NCBI RefSeq assembly: GCF_928381505.1
Contig: NZ_CAKMSJ010000001.1
Span: 248,001 to 312,000 of the forward strand
Direction: 5' to 3'
From: Rothia endophytica
GTDB taxonomy: Bacteria > Actinomycetota > Actinomycetes > Actinomycetales > Micrococcaceae
Length of the DNA stretch: 64,000 nt
Below, piece after piece: positions 28,887 to 38,619 of this stretch. Positions within the stretch are counted from its first letter, which is position 1, and each line of letters begins with the position of its first letter. The notes under the pieces are model-generated. The model ran no database searches. It worked only from the letters and a program-made list of their open reading frames with translations, and had not been told where the DNA came from. A program made the position numbers and the translations under genes.

Positions 28887-29108
28887 TTATTTGTAGCGGT
28901 AGACGATACGACCGCGTGAGAGGTCGTAGGGGCTCAGCTCGACTACTACTCGGTCCTCAGGCAGGATTCGAATGTAGTGCTGACGCATCTTGCCTGAGAT
29001 GTGTGCAAGTACTTTGTGTCCGTTGTCTAGCTCAACGCGGAATGATGCGTTGGGCAGTGCTTCGACCACGGTACCTTCAATCTCGATGACGCCGTCTTTC
29101 TTGGCCAT
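28887..29108 (-). CDS. infA: Translation initiation factor IF-1
   Basis: The 73-residue S1-like OB-fold protein binds the 30S A site during initiation. The sequence [39 protein letters not shown] and [12 protein letters not shown] is canonical. First gene of the alpha operon, 136 bp downstream of a strong predicted start site, with a GGAGG ribosome site. Confidence 0.97.
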   Translation of the reverse strand: MAKKDGVIEIEGTVVEALPNASFRVELDNGHKVLAHISGKMRQHYIRILPEDRVVVELSPYDLSRGRIVYRYK

Positions 29109-29250
29109 ATCCTCCGCTTTACGTTCGTGCTCACAGCTTTCACTGCGGGCAGTTTGTAGTGTTTTTTCTGTTGCAACCGTTATCCCGTGTAAGTGCGGGG
29201 GCCGGGCGCTTTAAGGCAGAAGCCTTTTGGGCACAGACGACCAACACACA

Positions 29251-29279
29251 AATATACGCGAAAAAACATTAAATGTTAA
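29251..29279 (-). promoter_or_regulatory. Promoter of the infA-rpmJ-rpsM-rpsK-rpoA-rplQ operon
   Basis: On the minus strand TTAACA (29279-29274) and TATATT (29256-29251) are 17 bp apart, each five of six to consensus. A 13-bp palindrome (AACATT, A, AATGTT) overlaps the -35. The leader of about 136 nt contains a small AAGGCTTCTGCCTT hairpin. Confidence 0.65.
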
Positions 29280-29319
29280 CGCTTTGAGGCAAAGTTGCTT
29301 GACCTCACACTTATGTGGC

Positions 29320-30504
29320 TTAGTCTTCCTTGGCAGCAAGCTGACCACAGGCACCGTCGATATCACTGCCGCGGGTATCGCGAACAGTGACGGGGATGCC
29401 GTGGGCGCGCAGACGTTCTACGAAGTTCTGTTCGACGCCCTTGCGGGAGGCGGTCCATTTGGAGCCAGGAGTGGGGTTGAGGGGGATGGGGTTAACATGA
29501 ACCCAGCCACGACCACGTGAGGCAAGTTTTTTGCCCAGCAGATCAGCTCGCCAGCCCTGGTCATTGATGTCGCGAATCAGAGCGTACTCAATGGAGATGC
29601 GGCGGCCTGTGGTGCGGTAGTAGTCGTAGGCAGCATCCAGGGTCTCATCGACCTTCCAGCGCTGGTTGATGGGGATCAGCTCATCGCGCAGCTCATCGTC
29701 CGGGGCATGGAGGGAGAGGGCAAGAGTGATGGGTAGCTTTTCCATCTCGAACTTGCGGATGCCGGGAACCAGGCCCACGGTGGACATCGTAAGGCCTCGT
29801 GCGCTGATACCCAAGCCTTCGGGTGAGGAGTCGATGAGACGGTGTACAGCACCCATCGTCTGCTTGTAGTTGGCGAGTGCCTCGCCCATACCCATAAACA
29901 CGATGTTAGAGACGCGCAGGGGGCGGGTGTCTTCAGCTCCGTCTGCGGCCTGCTCTAGACCCTTCATCTCTTTGAGGTAGCGCGCACCGGCTACAACCTG
30001 TTCCACGATTTCAGCGGTGGACAGGTTACGGGTCAGGCCCTGCTGGCCGGTAGCGCAGAAGGGGCAGTTCATACCGCAGCCAGCCTGGGATGAGATACAC
30101 ATTGTCACGCGGTTCTCATAGCGCATGATGACAGATTCAACCAAGGCGCCGTCGAAGAGACGGTGAACCACCTTGAGGGTGTCTCCCCCATCAGCTTCAA
30201 GGGTGCGGACGGTGGTGAGCAGCTGAGGCATAGCGTCAGCTACCATCTGCTCACGCTCTGCAGCTGGTAGATCGGTCATCTGCGCGGGATCGTTGACCAG
30301 ACGCTCAAAGTAATGCTTGGAGAGCTGTGCAGCGCGGAAAGGCTTGTAACCAAGCTCTGCCAAAAATTCTCGGCGCCCTGCCATGTCGAAGTCAGCGATG
30401 TGGCGTGGGGGCTTTCCGCGGCGGGGAGCCTGCAAAATGATCTGCCCTGGTGCGGGCCGGGCGGTTGAGATTTCAACCGGGGTTTTGGTGGAAGTATCAG
30501 TCAT
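29320..30504 (-). CDS. rlmN: Dual-specificity RNA methyltransferase RlmN
   Basis: A radical-SAM enzyme that makes 2-methyladenosine at A2503 of 23S rRNA and A37 of some tRNAs. The CX3CX2C cluster motif is in [24 protein letters not shown] is the SAM-binding glycine motif, and the catalytic C-terminal Cys is in DGACGQLA. The start is ATG at 30504 (MTDTSTKTP) with AGGA seven bases upstream; a GTG 21 bases earlier is less supported. Length 394. It follows map by about 55 bp. Confidence 0.95.
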   Translation of the reverse strand: MTDTSTKTPVEISTARPAPGQIILQAPRRGKPPRHIADFDMAGRREFLAELGYKPFRAAQLSKHYFERLVNDPAQMTDLPAAEREQMVADAMPQLLTTVRTLEADGGDTLKVVHRLFDGALVESVIMRYENRVTMCISSQAGCGMNCPFCATGQQGLTRNLSTAEIVEQVVAGARYLKEMKGLEQAADGAEDTRPLRVSNIVFMGMGEALANYKQTMGAVHRLIDSSPEGLGISARGLTMSTVGLVPGIRKFEMEKLPITLALSLHAPDDELRDELIPINQRWKVDETLDAAYDYYRTTGRRISIEYALIRDINDQGWRADLLGKKLASRGRGWVHVNPIPLNPTPGSKWTASRKGVEQNFVERLRAHGIPVTVRDTRGSDIDGACGQLAAKED

Positions 30505-30558
30505 GGAGTGTCCTGTGAGGTGCAACCGAATGAGTACCGGTCAGTGATGGAAAAGTCT

Positions 30559-31392
30559 TTAGGCGGGGATGGGCTTAACGGTGACGCCGAGTTTAGAGAG
30601 TTCAGAAGCCCCACCGTCCTCTGCGGTGAGCACCCAGATACCTTCGGAGTGAATAGCGATGGAGTGTTCCCATTGGCAGGCGTCTCCCCCATCTACAGTT
30701 TTGATGGTCCAGTCATCCTCCAGGGTAACGGTTTCAATACCGCCGGTGGTGAGCATGGGTTCGATAGCTAGCGCCATCCCCTTTTTGAGGCGGGGACCGA
30801 GGTCGCGGGCAGCATAGTTGAGTACATCAGGTGCCATGTGCATGGAGGTACCGATGCCGTGGCCAACGAAATCTTCAATGATGCCGTATTTGTCGCCGGT
30901 TTCCTGGCGTACGAAGTTTTCAATGGCAAAGCCGATTTCGCCCACCTTTTTAGCGGTAGCAGCAGCGGCGATACCGTGCCAGAGGGCGGCCCGTGTAATC
31001 TCTGAAAGCTCACGGCGGGCTGCTGATACGTTGCCGATGAGGGCAGTTCGCGCAGAGTCACCATGCCAGGTTTTACCCTGGGCGTCCTGAACGGTCGCTC
31101 CACCGTCGATGGAAATCATGTCTCCATCAGCCAGGGTGCGCTCCCCAGGGATACCATGCACCACCTCATCATTGACTGAGGTGCAAACGGTCGCTGGGTA
31201 TTCGTAGTAACCCAAGAAGTTCGAGCCCGCGCCGTGTTCTGCAAGCACCCCCCGGAACACACGGTCGAGTTCAGCGGTGCTGACGCCGGGTGCGGCAGCG
31301 GTTACAGCGGCGTCCAGGGCACGGGAGGTAATAACGCCTGCTCGTGCCATGTGGGCTAGCTGGGTGTCGGTTTTGTACTCGATACGGCGCAT
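30559..31392 (-). CDS. map: Methionine aminopeptidase, type I
   Basis: Removes initiator Met from nascent proteins. The start is ATG at 31392 (MRRIEYKTDTQLAHM), because the upstream in-frame extension lacks family similarity. At 277 residues it has the metal ligands of the pita-bread fold: Asp in ISIDGGA and HGDSART, His in VGHGIGTSMH, Glu in AIEPM and WEHSIAI. It lies in secY-adk-map, a common order, with a hairpin between adk and map. Confidence 0.95.
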   Translation of the reverse strand: MRRIEYKTDTQLAHMARAGVITSRALDAAVTAAAPGVSTAELDRVFRGVLAEHGAGSNFLGYYEYPATVCTSVNDEVVHGIPGERTLADGDMISIDGGATVQDAQGKTWHGDSARTALIGNVSAARRELSEITRAALWHGIAAAATAKKVGEIGFAIENFVRQETGDKYGIIEDFVGHGIGTSMHMAPDVLNYAARDLGPRLKKGMALAIEPMLTTGGIETVTLEDDWTIKTVDGGDACQWEHSIAIHSEGIWVLTAEDGGASELSKLGVTVKPIPA

Positions 31393-31453
31393 AGTTATCT
31401 CACTTCTCTTTCTACTCGGGTCAAAAGCCAAGCTGTTCCATTGTGGTTTAAAC

Positions 31454-31486
31454 ACCTGTGCCCCCGCAATGACCGGGGGCACAGGT
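31454..31486. terminator. Hairpin between adk and map
   Basis: A perfect 13-bp stem (ACCTGTGCCCCCG and complement) with a 7-nt loop. It is not followed by a T-run on the minus strand, so it may attenuate or protect RNA ends rather than terminate fully. Confidence 0.5.
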
Positions 31487-31500
31487 ACTAGCAGGAGGCC

Positions 31501-32064
31501 TTACTTCAGAGCATCCATGATACGGGTGGTGACCTCATCGATCTCGCCGAGACCGTCAATGGAGGTGACTAGCCCGCGCTCGGTGTAAATAGCTACCAGC
31601 GGCGCAGTTTCTTCCTCGTAAACCTTGAGGCGGTGGCGGATAACCTCTTCGTTGTCATCCGAGCGGCCCTGTTCTGCGGCGCGGCCCAGAAGACGACCAA
31701 CCAGCTCTTCATTATCGGCAACCAACAAGAGAACCTGGCCAATCTCCTGGCCCATATCGGTCAGGATGTCATCAAGTTCAGAAACCTGAGCTACGTTGCG
31801 GGGGTAGCCGTCCAGCAGGAAGCCATCGGCGCAGTCTTCTTCTGCCAGGCGAGCACGAACCATACGGTTGGTCACCGAGTCCGGTACCAGGTTACCCTCG
31901 TCAATGTAACCCTTGGCTTCCTTGCCCAGCTCAGTTTCTTCCTTGATGTTCTTGCGGAAGATGTCGCCGGTTGAGATGGCAGGGATGTTCAGCTTTTCAG
32001 CGATCTTTACAGCCTGGGTGCCTTTACCTGCACCGGGAGGGCCAATGATGAGCAAACGATTCAT
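31501..32064 (-). CDS. adk: Adenylate kinase
   Basis: Interconverts ATP+AMP and 2 ADP. It has P-loop GPPGAGKGTQAVK at about 8-20, the AMP-binding STGDIFRKN and DGYPRNVAQ blocks, and a short lid without the zinc cysteines. The 187 residues fit the short form of Actinobacteria. The ATG overlaps the secY stop as ATGA. Confidence 0.96.
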   Translation of the reverse strand: MNRLLIIGPPGAGKGTQAVKIAEKLNIPAISTGDIFRKNIKEETELGKEAKGYIDEGNLVPDSVTNRMVRARLAEEDCADGFLLDGYPRNVAQVSELDDILTDMGQEIGQVLLLVADNEELVGRLLGRAAEQGRSDDNEEVIRHRLKVYEEETAPLVAIYTERGLVTSIDGLGEIDEVTTRIMDALK

Positions 32065-33371
32065 CGGAGCAATCCTTCGTAGTTGCGTTGTTGGAGTTGA
32101 GCGTCAATCTGCTTGATGGTATCAAGACCGACGCCGATAACGATCAGCAGTGAAGCACCGCCGAGCGGGAAATTCTGGTTAGCATCAAAGAGCACCAGTG
32201 CAATGAGCGGAATCAAAGCGAGGACCGCTAGGTAGGTTGCACCGGGCAGGGTGATGCGGTTCAGCACATAGGTGAGGTATTCCTGGGTGGGGCGACCTGC
32301 GCGCACGCCCGGGATGAAACCGCCGTACTTCTTCATGTTACCGGCCACCTCTTCTGTATTGAAGGTGATGGAAACGTAGAAGTATGCGAACCCAAGAATC
32401 ATCAAGAAGTACATGATCATGTAGAGGGGGTGGTCCCCCGTGACCAGGTAGGTGTTAATCCAGTTGACCCATTCCGGAGGCTGACGCCCGTCAGACGGTG
32501 TATTGAACTGGGCAATCAAGCCTGGCAACATCAGCATGGATGAGGCGAAGATCAGCGGGATAACACCAGCCATATTGACCTTCAGCGGAATATAGGTTGA
32601 GGTACCGCCGATGGTGCGGCGGCCAACCATGCGCTTAGCGTACTGCACGGGGATGCGGCGCTGGGACTGCTCAACGAAGACAACAGCCACAATAACCAGA
32701 AGCCCCACGCCCATCACAGCAGCGAAGATACCCCAGCCCTGGGTCTGAAGAATAGAACCGAAAGCTGTGGGGAAGGACGCTGCGATGGAGGTGAAAATGA
32801 GCAGAGACATACCGTTGCCCACACCCTTTTCAGTGATCTGCTCGCCCAGCCACATCACAACACCGGTACCTGCGGTCAGAGCCGCAATAATGAGCAAGAT
32901 ATTCAAAATACCGTCATCCGGAATAATGGGCAGGGTGCACCCCTGCAGCAAAGTACCGTTCTGAGCCAGTGTAACGATGGTCGTTGCGTTGAGAACAGCC
33001 AGGGCAATAGTGAGGTAGCGGGTGTACTGGGTCAGCTTAGTCTGCCCCTGCGCCCCCTCCTCATGCAATTGCTGAAACCTGGGAATTACAACGCGTAGAA
33101 GCTGAACAATGATGCTCGCGGTAATGTACGGCATCACGCCCAGGGCAAAAATCGAAAGTTGCAACAGAGCGCCACCGCTGAAGAGGTTGATCATACCGTA
33201 GACGCCGCTGGTAGCGGTGATATTCGATAGACACTGTTGCACGTTCCCGTAGGAAACACCGGGTGCAGGGATGAAAACGCCCACCCGGTAAATGATAATA
33301 ATGCCCAGGGTAAACAGCAGCTTGTTACGCAAGTCGGGGATCGTAAAAGCCCGCCCAAAAGCGCTAAGCAC
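32061..33371 (-). CDS. secY: Protein translocase subunit SecY
   Basis: The central channel of the Sec system in the cytoplasmic membrane. The 436 residues have ten predicted membrane helices. Landmarks are the plug-region FSGGALLQLSIFALGVMPYI, the cytoplasmic loop QSQRRIPVQYAKRM, and FNTEEVAGNMKKYGGFIPGVRAG. The start is GTG at 33371, four bases after AGGAGG. A terminator after rplO separates it from the ribosomal genes, so secY-adk-map is its own unit; the 265-bp gap should hold a promoter I cannot fix exactly. Confidence 0.96.
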   Translation of the reverse strand: MLSAFGRAFTIPDLRNKLLFTLGIIIIYRVGVFIPAPGVSYGNVQQCLSNITATSGVYGMINLFSGGALLQLSIFALGVMPYITASIIVQLLRVVIPRFQQLHEEGAQGQTKLTQYTRYLTIALAVLNATTIVTLAQNGTLLQGCTLPIIPDDGILNILLIIAALTAGTGVVMWLGEQITEKGVGNGMSLLIFTSIAASFPTAFGSILQTQGWGIFAAVMGVGLLVIVAVVFVEQSQRRIPVQYAKRMVGRRTIGGTSTYIPLKVNMAGVIPLIFASSMLMLPGLIAQFNTPSDGRQPPEWVNWINTYLVTGDHPLYMIMYFLMILGFAYFYVSITFNTEEVAGNMKKYGGFIPGVRAGRPTQEYLTYVLNRITLPGATYLAVLALIPLIALVLFDANQNFPLGGASLLIVIGVGLDTIKQIDAQLQQRNYEGLLR

Positions 33372-33579
33372 ATGTCCTCCTGAAAAAATTTTTAGTCTGC
33401 CAGTGTGTACTCCAAAGATGACCTATAGAGCACCTGCAGTTACACAATCTTTTCAAGTGTAACGCTTATATCTCCTAATTAGCCGGAAACGGGGCAGTTA
33501 CGCTCGGTGCATAGGACACATTTACCGTTAAGTTAAGTATTGAGTAAGCCACAGTCTCCGGGCGCCAAGAATAAAAAAA

Positions 33580-33612
33580 GGGGTGCCCCTCGCCGAAGCG
33601 CGGGACACCCCT
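33580..33612 (-). terminator. spc operon terminator after rplO
   Basis: Stem AGGGGTG/CACCCCT with an inner CCC/GGG pair and a GC-rich loop, followed on the minus strand by TTTTTTT. Confidence 0.9.
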
Positions 33613-33636
33613 ACCGAAGTCAATCGGTCATCAAGA

Positions 33637-34095
33637 CTACTTGACGGTTACTGAACCGCCAGCTGCCTCGATCTTAGCCTTAGCTGACTCTGAAACCTTG
33701 TCAACAGTTACGGTGTAAGCTGCTGAGATTTCGCCGGTGCCAAGAACCTTGACCAGTTCGTTCTTGCGAACTGCGCCTGCTGCTACCAGAGCGTCAACGG
33801 TGATGTCGCCGCCCTCGGGGAACAGTTCCGCGATACGGTCCAGGTTAACAACCTGGTACTCGGTGCGGAAGGGGTTCTTGAAGCCGCGGAGCTTGGGAAG
33901 GCGCATGTGCAGCGGAAGCTGACCACCTTCGAAGCCGGCGCGAACCTGGTAACGAGCCTTGGTACCCTTGGTACCGCGACCTGCGGTCTTACCCTTTGAG
34001 CCTTCACCGCGGCCAACGCGGGTCTTTGCCTTGTGGGCACCCGGTGCGGGGCGCAGATCGTGAATTTTGATAGCGTCGTTATTTTCTACTGCCAT
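33637..34095 (-). CDS. rplO: 50S ribosomal protein L15
   Basis: The 152 residues match L15: the N-terminal [34 protein letters not shown] tail that enters the 23S core is visible, then [18 protein letters not shown]. Last gene of the spc group, followed by a strong terminator. Confidence 0.97.
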   Translation of the reverse strand: MAVENNDAIKIHDLRPAPGAHKAKTRVGRGEGSKGKTAGRGTKGTKARYQVRAGFEGGQLPLHMRLPKLRGFKNPFRTEYQVVNLDRIAELFPEGGDITVDALVAAGAVRKNELVKVLGTGEISAAYTVTVDKVSESAKAKIEAAGGSVTVK

Positions 34096-34097
34096 CT

Positions 34098-34307
34098 TTA
34101 CTTGACCTCCTCAACCTGAACCAGGTGAGCAACGGTGTTGATCATGCCGCAGGTTACAGCGTCAGCAGTGCGAACAACCTTGTTACCGGGGCGCTTGAGG
34201 CCCAAGGAACGGAGGGTGTCACGCATGTTCTGCTTTTCACCAACGTATGACTTGATCTGGGTGATTTCCAGCTGTGCGTCGCTGGGCTTAATACGCTTAC
34301 CGGTCAT
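34098..34307 (-). CDS. rpmD: 50S ribosomal protein L30
   Basis: A 69-residue L30 with the typical [11 protein letters not shown] strand and [14 protein letters not shown] helix. Its start overlaps the rpsE stop by one base (TAATG), and rplO starts 2 bp after its stop. Confidence 0.96.
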   Translation of the reverse strand: MTGKRIKPSDAQLEITQIKSYVGEKQNMRDTLRSLGLKRPGNKVVRTADAVTCGMINTVAHLVQVEEVK

Positions 34308-34999
34308 TACGCACCTGCCTTTTCAGACTTGGTGTTCAGCAGGTAGCCGGGGATAACCTCATCCTGGGGCAGACCACGGCGTGCTGCAACAGCTGCGGGC
34401 TCTTCGAGCTGGCGAAGTGCTTCAATTGCTGCGTGAACAATGTTGATCTGGTTTGATGAACCCAGTGACTTGGACAGAACATCGTGGATGCCTGCTGCCT
34501 CAAGTACTGCGCGAACGGGACCACCGGCGATAACACCGGTACCAGCGGTAGCGGGGCGGAGCATAACTACGCCTGCTGCTGCTTCACCCTGAACGCGGTG
34601 AGGAATGGTGCGGCCTTCAATACGGGGAACGCGGAAGAAGTTCTTCTTTGCTTCTTCAACGCCCTTAGAGATAGCTGCGGGAACTTCCTTCGCCTTGCCG
34701 TAGCCAACGCCAACCATACCGTTACCGTCACCAACAACGACGAGTGCGGTGAAGCTGAAGCGACGACCACCCTTGACGACCTTGGAGACGCGGTTGATGG
34801 TGACAACGCGCTCGATGAACTTGTCCTTCTCTTCTTCGCGACCACGGTTACCACGACGGTCACCGCGCTCACCGCGGTTGCCGCGGCGATCGCCACGGTC
34901 GTTGCGGCGCTCTTCGCGCTTCTCGGAAGTTTCAGCGGTAGCTTCTGCGGTAGCTTCAGTCACCTGAGTTTCCTTTTCGTTTACAGTCTGCTCGCTCAT
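34307..34999 (-). CDS. rpsE: 30S ribosomal protein S5
   Basis: The 230 residues include a long N-terminal tail (about 1-58) rich in Glu then Arg/Gly/Asn (RGDRRGNRG repeats), typical of Micrococcaceae. The core has [23 protein letters not shown], the loop hit by spectinomycin-resistance changes, here unaltered (KVVKGG). [16 protein letters not shown] follows. Coupled to rplR by a one-base overlap. Confidence 0.96.
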   Translation of the reverse strand: MSEQTVNEKETQVTEATAEATAETSEKREERRNDRGDRRGNRGERGDRRGNRGREEEKDKFIERVVTINRVSKVVKGGRRFSFTALVVVGDGNGMVGVGYGKAKEVPAAISKGVEEAKKNFFRVPRIEGRTIPHRVQGEAAAGVVMLRPATAGTGVIAGGPVRAVLEAAGIHDVLSKSLGSSNQINIVHAAIEALRQLEEPAAVAARRGLPQDEVIPGYLLNTKSEKAGA

Positions 35000-35358
35000 T
35001 AGAGTGCAAGACCCCCTTCGCGTGCGCCTTCTGCAACTGCTGCGACACGGCCGTGGTACTTGTTACCACCGCGGTCGAAGACAACTGCTTCTACGCCAGC
35101 AGCCTTGGCACGCTCTGCTACGAGCTCACCAACGCGCTTAGCCTTAGCGGTCTTGTCCATGTCTGAGCCACGGAGTTCTGCTTCCATGGTGGAGGCGTAT
35201 GCCAGGGTGTGGCCCTGAACATCGTCAATCACCTGGACGAACATGTGACGAGCTGAACGGGTTACGGACAGGCGGGGGCGTGTAGCGGTGCCTGAAACGT
35301 ACTTGCGAACGCGTGCGTGACGGCGTGCGCGCTGTGCTGACTTAGTCTTTACAGCCAT
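34999..35358 (-). CDS. rplR: 50S ribosomal protein L18
   Basis: A 119-residue 5S rRNA-binding protein. The basic N-terminus ([14 protein letters not shown]), [20 protein letters not shown] and [22 protein letters not shown] are canonical. It begins 2 bp after rplF. Confidence 0.97.
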   Translation of the reverse strand: MAVKTKSAQRARRHARVRKYVSGTATRPRLSVTRSARHMFVQVIDDVQGHTLAYASTMEAELRGSDMDKTAKAKRVGELVAERAKAAGVEAVVFDRGGNKYHGRVAAVAEGAREGGLAL

Positions 35359-35360
35359 TG

Positions 35361-35897
35361 TTACTTACCAGCCTTTCCGACCTTGCGACGGATCTGCTCG
35401 CCTTCGTAGCGAACACCCTTACCCTTGTAGGGATCGGGCTTGCGCAGACCGCGAATGTTAGCTGCAACCTGGCCAACCTGCTGCTTGCTGATACCGGTAA
35501 CGGTCAGCTTGTTGTTACCCTCAACAGCGAAGGTGATACCCTCGGGTGCCTTGATGCTGATGGGGTGTGAGTAGCCGAGTGCGAACTCGAGATCTGAGCC
35601 CTTCGCCATTACACGGTAACCGGTACCGACGATTTCGAGCTTCTTCGAGTAGCCTTCGGTAACACCTACGATCATGTTCTGGATCAGGGTTCGGGTCAGG
35701 CCGTGCAGTGAGCGTGAATCACGCTCATCGTTCGGGCGGGAAACGGTGAGAACACCGTCTTCAAGTGCAACGGTGATGGGAGCAGCAACCTCATGGGTCA
35801 GCTCGCCCTTTGCACCCTTAACAGCAACAAGGTTGCCATCAATCTTTACCTCAACGCCGGCAGGAACCGAGATGGGGAGACGTCCAATACGTGACAT
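35361..35897 (-). CDS. rplF: 50S ribosomal protein L6
   Basis: A 178-residue L6 with its two repeated domains. [17 protein letters not shown] starts it, and the C-terminal [26 protein letters not shown] binds the sarcin-ricin loop region. Standard spc position after rpsH. Confidence 0.97.
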   Translation of the reverse strand: MSRIGRLPISVPAGVEVKIDGNLVAVKGAKGELTHEVAAPITVALEDGVLTVSRPNDERDSRSLHGLTRTLIQNMIVGVTEGYSKKLEIVGTGYRVMAKGSDLEFALGYSHPISIKAPEGITFAVEGNNKLTVTGISKQQVGQVAANIRGLRKPDPYKGKGVRYEGEQIRRKVGKAGK

Positions 35898-35922
35898 TCT
35901 TCTTCCTTTCTCTTCTTACCGA

Positions 35923-36321
35923 CTACCAGATGTAAGCGACGACTTCGCCGCCCACACCCTTCTTCGAAGCCTGCTTGTCAGTGAGCAGACCTGAAGAGGT
36001 GGACAGAATTGCGATACCGAGGCCACCGTGTACCTGGGGCAGGTTGGTGGACTTTGCGTATACACGCAGACCCGGCTTGGAAATACGACGAACACCTACG
36101 ATGGAGCGTTCGCGTGAGGGGCCGAACTTCAGTTCGAGGGTGAGGGTCTTACCGAACTTTGCTTCCTCTTCCTTGAAATCAGCGATGTAGCCTTCAGCCT
36201 TGAGGATCTCGGCGATGCGAGCCTTGAGCTTTGAGTAAGGCATTGACACGGTGTCGTGATGAGCTGAGTTTGCGTTGCGCAAACGGGTCAGCATATCTGC
36301 GACAGGATCTGTCATAGTCAT
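35923..36321 (-). CDS. rpsH: 30S ribosomal protein S8
   Basis: A 132-residue S8 that binds 16S helix 21. [14 protein letters not shown], the [13 protein letters not shown] helix, and the C-terminal [19 protein letters not shown] and GGEVVAYIW are intact. A second in-frame ATG two codons in could be the start. In E. coli S8 is the spc operon autoregulator; a target site here is not evident. Confidence 0.96.
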   Translation of the reverse strand: MTMTDPVADMLTRLRNANSAHHDTVSMPYSKLKARIAEILKAEGYIADFKEEEAKFGKTLTLELKFGPSRERSIVGVRRISKPGLRVYAKSTNLPQVHGGLGIAILSTSSGLLTDKQASKKGVGGEVVAYIW

Positions 36322-36389
36322 GGTGGGCTGAGCCCTTCCTCGTTATGGTTTCCTCACCCTGTATAGGGTGCGGACCTACAACGTAGTCG

Positions 36390-36950
36390 TTACTTAGTCT
36401 TGAAGGGGAAACCGAGTGCCTTTAGCAGCGCACGGCCTTCTTCGTCGGTCTTTGCGGTGGTAACCACGGTGATGTCCATACCGCGAACACGGTCGATGGA
36501 ATCCTGGTCGATTTCGTGGAACATTGACTGTTCGGTGAGACCGAAGGTGTAGTTACCGTTGCCGTCGAACTGGCGGTCCGAGAGGCCGCGGAAGTCGCGG
36601 ATACGGGGAAGTGCCAGGGTGACCAGGCGGTCGAGGAATTCCCACATGCGGTCGCCACGGAGGGTGACGTGTGCACCGATGGGCATACCTTCGCGCAGCT
36701 TGAACTGTGCGATGGACTTCTTCGCGCGGGTAACTAGCGGCTTCTGACCAGTGATTGCGGTGAGGTCGCGGATAGCACCATCCATGAGCTTCGCGTCCTT
36801 GGCAGCTTCACCGACACCCATGTTCACGACGACCTTAACGATCTTCGGGGCCTGCATGGTGTTGGAGTAGTTGAACTCCTCCTGCAGTGCCGGGGTGACT
36901 ACGTCGTTGAACTTAGTCTTAAAACGAGGGGTAATCTTTGCTTCGGTCAT
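36390..36950 (-). CDS. rplE: 50S ribosomal protein L5
   Basis: A 186-residue 5S rRNA-binding protein: [40 protein letters not shown], and [20 protein letters not shown]. The start shares a base with the rplX stop (TAATG). Note there is no rpsN between L5 and S8 here; the S14 gene usually found at this spot must lie elsewhere in the genome. Confidence 0.97.
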   Translation of the reverse strand: MTEAKITPRFKTKFNDVVTPALQEEFNYSNTMQAPKIVKVVVNMGVGEAAKDAKLMDGAIRDLTAITGQKPLVTRAKKSIAQFKLREGMPIGAHVTLRGDRMWEFLDRLVTLALPRIRDFRGLSDRQFDGNGNYTFGLTEQSMFHEIDQDSIDRVRGMDITVVTTAKTDEEGRALLKALGFPFKTK

Positions 36951-37285
36951 TAGATGTCCTTACCCGAGCTCTTGGCGACGCGCACGCGGTTGGTGCGGGT
37001 CTTGCCATTGCGCTCTACGGTCTCGAGGCGGTAACCAACGCGGGTCGGCTTCTTGGTCTCGGCATCAACAATCGCAACGTTTGATACGTGGATCGAAGCT
37101 TCAACCTTTTCGATGCCGCCGGCTTCGCCGGTCATGGGGTTAGCCTTATTGTGCTTGGTGACGATTTTTACGCCTTCAACCAGCACGCGCTGGGTCTTAG
37201 GGAATACCTTAAGAACCTTGCCCTGCTTACCCTTATCTGCACCTGAAATGACCTGTACTAGGTCGCCAGACTTGATCTTAGCCAT
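36950..37285 (-). CDS. rplX: 50S ribosomal protein L24
   Basis: A KOW-domain protein that starts 50S assembly: [23 protein letters not shown], then the [14 protein letters not shown] segment. Its 111 residues are typical for Actinobacteria. It begins 3 bp after rplN. Confidence 0.97.
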   Translation of the reverse strand: MAKIKSGDLVQVISGADKGKQGKVLKVFPKTQRVLVEGVKIVTKHNKANPMTGEAGGIEKVEASIHVSNVAIVDAETKKPTRVGYRLETVERNGKTRTNRVRVAKSSGKDI

Positions 37286-37288
37286 GAG

Positions 37289-37660
37289 TTAGAGCACCTC
37301 CGGAGCAAGTGAAATGATCTTCATGAACTTCTTGTCGCGCAATTCGCGGCCAACAGGTCCGAAGATACGGGTGCCACGGGGGTCACCATCGGTGTTCTTG
37401 AGAATTACTGCTGAATTCTCGTCGAACTTGATGTAGGAGCCGTCTGCACGACGAACTTCCTTCTTGGTGCGAACGACAACAGCCTTTACGACGTCGCCCT
37501 TCTTTACGGTACCGCCGGGGATTGCATCCTTGACGGTTGCGACGATGATGTCGCCAATGCCTGCGTAACGACGCTTTGAGCCGCCGAGAACACGGATGGT
37601 CAGGATTTCCTTCGCACCGGTGTTGTCAGCAACCTTGAGTCGTGACTCCTGCTGAATCAT
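37289..37660 (-). CDS. rplN: 50S ribosomal protein L14
   Basis: The start is ATG at 37660 ([18 protein letters not shown]), preceded by AGGAGAAAT; an upstream in-frame GTG would add eleven foreign residues. The 123-residue product is canonical, with [24 protein letters not shown] and [17 protein letters not shown]. First gene of the spc group, after a 444-bp non-coding gap. Confidence 0.97.
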   Translation of the reverse strand: MIQQESRLKVADNTGAKEILTIRVLGGSKRRYAGIGDIIVATVKDAIPGGTVKKGDVVKAVVVRTKKEVRRADGSYIKFDENSAVILKNTDGDPRGTRIFGPVGRELRDKKFMKIISLAPEVL

Positions 37661-38104
37661 ATTTCTCCTGTCGTCTCGCCGGTTCCGACACACGTATCTT
37701 GTGAGCCAGCCTTGCGGAACATTTGTACGGGATGTTGACGCGCCGGTCTCTAAGCCTAAAATTCAGGGGAAGAGTTGGCGGACACGCCTGGGATCTGGTC
37801 ATGCCCCGAACATTTGGACCCGCCTTATGAGCGGGCGAACCCCGCTGAAAAGCGGCATTATGTTGTGGCACGAAAAATCCGTGGTTGTGCAGGTGCTTGT
37901 GTACCCACACAGAACTTCAACTTTAGCACAGCATTTTTAGGCTGAACAGGGGGCCAGAGAGGAAAGGAGAGCGTGATTTACGCTGTACTCCCCCATCACA
38001 CTGCACATAGAATAACTCAGCAGCAGACGCAGATGGCCCCCACCTACGAAAGTAGGTGGGGGCCATCTCAGCTCTTACAGAGTGAGAACTCGTACGACTA
38101 AGAT
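37661..38104 (-). other. Non-coding gap between S10 and spc clusters; probable spc promoter and leader
   Basis: 444 bp without a convincing gene. It contains the rpsQ-side hairpin (38031-38068). Nearer rplN are small stems: CCCGC/GCGGG at 37819-37835 and CCGCT/AGCGG at 37842-37855, the latter with a GAAA loop read on plus. A TGTTCA-17-TAAAGT pair upstream on the minus strand is a weak promoter candidate. It suggests that rplN to rplO is transcribed separately with a structured leader. Confidence 0.5.
38031..38068 (-). terminator. Strong hairpin after rpsQ (end of S10 operon)
   Basis: A perfect 16-bp stem (AGATGGCCCCCACCTA and complement) with a 6-nt loop, 37 bp after the rpsQ stop. There is no T-run on the minus strand, so termination efficiency is uncertain. 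Confidence 0.65.
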
Positions 38105-38377
38105 TTACTTAGCCTTCTCGATGATCTCTACAACGCGCCAGTGCTTAGAAGCAGATAGCGGGCGAGTCTCTGCCAGAAGAACGAGGTCACCGATACCAGC
38201 AGTGTTCTGCTCGTCGTGTGCCTTGATCTTCGAGCTACGGCGCATAACCTTGCCGTACAGTGCGTGCTTCACGCGATCCTCAACCTCAACGACTACAGTC
38301 TTGTCCATTTTGTCGGACACAACGTAGCCGCGGCGAGTCTTGCGGTAGCCGCGCTCTTCAGTCTTTACTTCACTCAT
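38105..38377 (-). CDS. rpsQ: 30S ribosomal protein S17
   Basis: A 90-residue OB-fold S17: [38 protein letters not shown] and [24 protein letters not shown]. Last gene of the S10 cluster, 5 bp after rpmC. Confidence 0.97.
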   Translation of the reverse strand: MSEVKTEERGYRKTRRGYVVSDKMDKTVVVEVEDRVKHALYGKVMRRSSKIKAHDEQNTAGIGDLVLLAETRPLSASKHWRVVEIIEKAK

Positions 38378-38382
38378 GTGAT

Positions 38383-38616
38383 TTAACCTTCGGTTGCGGG
38401 ACGAATACCGAGCTCGCGTTCGCGAAGCACAGTGTAGATACGTGCGATGTCACGCTTGACCGAACGGATTCGACCGGGGTTTTCAAGCTGACCGGTGGCT
38501 GCCTGGAAACGGAGGTTGAACAGTTCCTCCTTCGACTCACGCAGCTTCTCTACCAGATTCTCGTCGGAGAGCTCTGCGAGGTTGTCGATGCTCAGATCCT
38601 TTGATCCAACTGCCAT
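38383..38616 (-). CDS. rpmC: 50S ribosomal protein L29
   Basis: A 77-residue two-helix protein at the peptide exit tunnel. [22 protein letters not shown] and [22 protein letters not shown] are canonical. It begins 3 bp after rplP. Confidence 0.96.
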   Translation of the reverse strand: MAVGSKDLSIDNLAELSDENLVEKLRESKEELFNLRFQAATGQLENPGRIRSVKRDIARIYTVLRERELGIRPATEG

Positions 38617-38619
38617 TTC

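Noticed and set aside
34484..35002. Long open frame antisense to rpsE
   Set aside because: Composition mirrors the sense gene, and there is no ribosome site; a shadow frame.
37790..37860. tRNA-like GGGGTTCGCCC segment on the minus strand
   Set aside because: No acceptor stem, D arm or anticodon arm can be formed around it.
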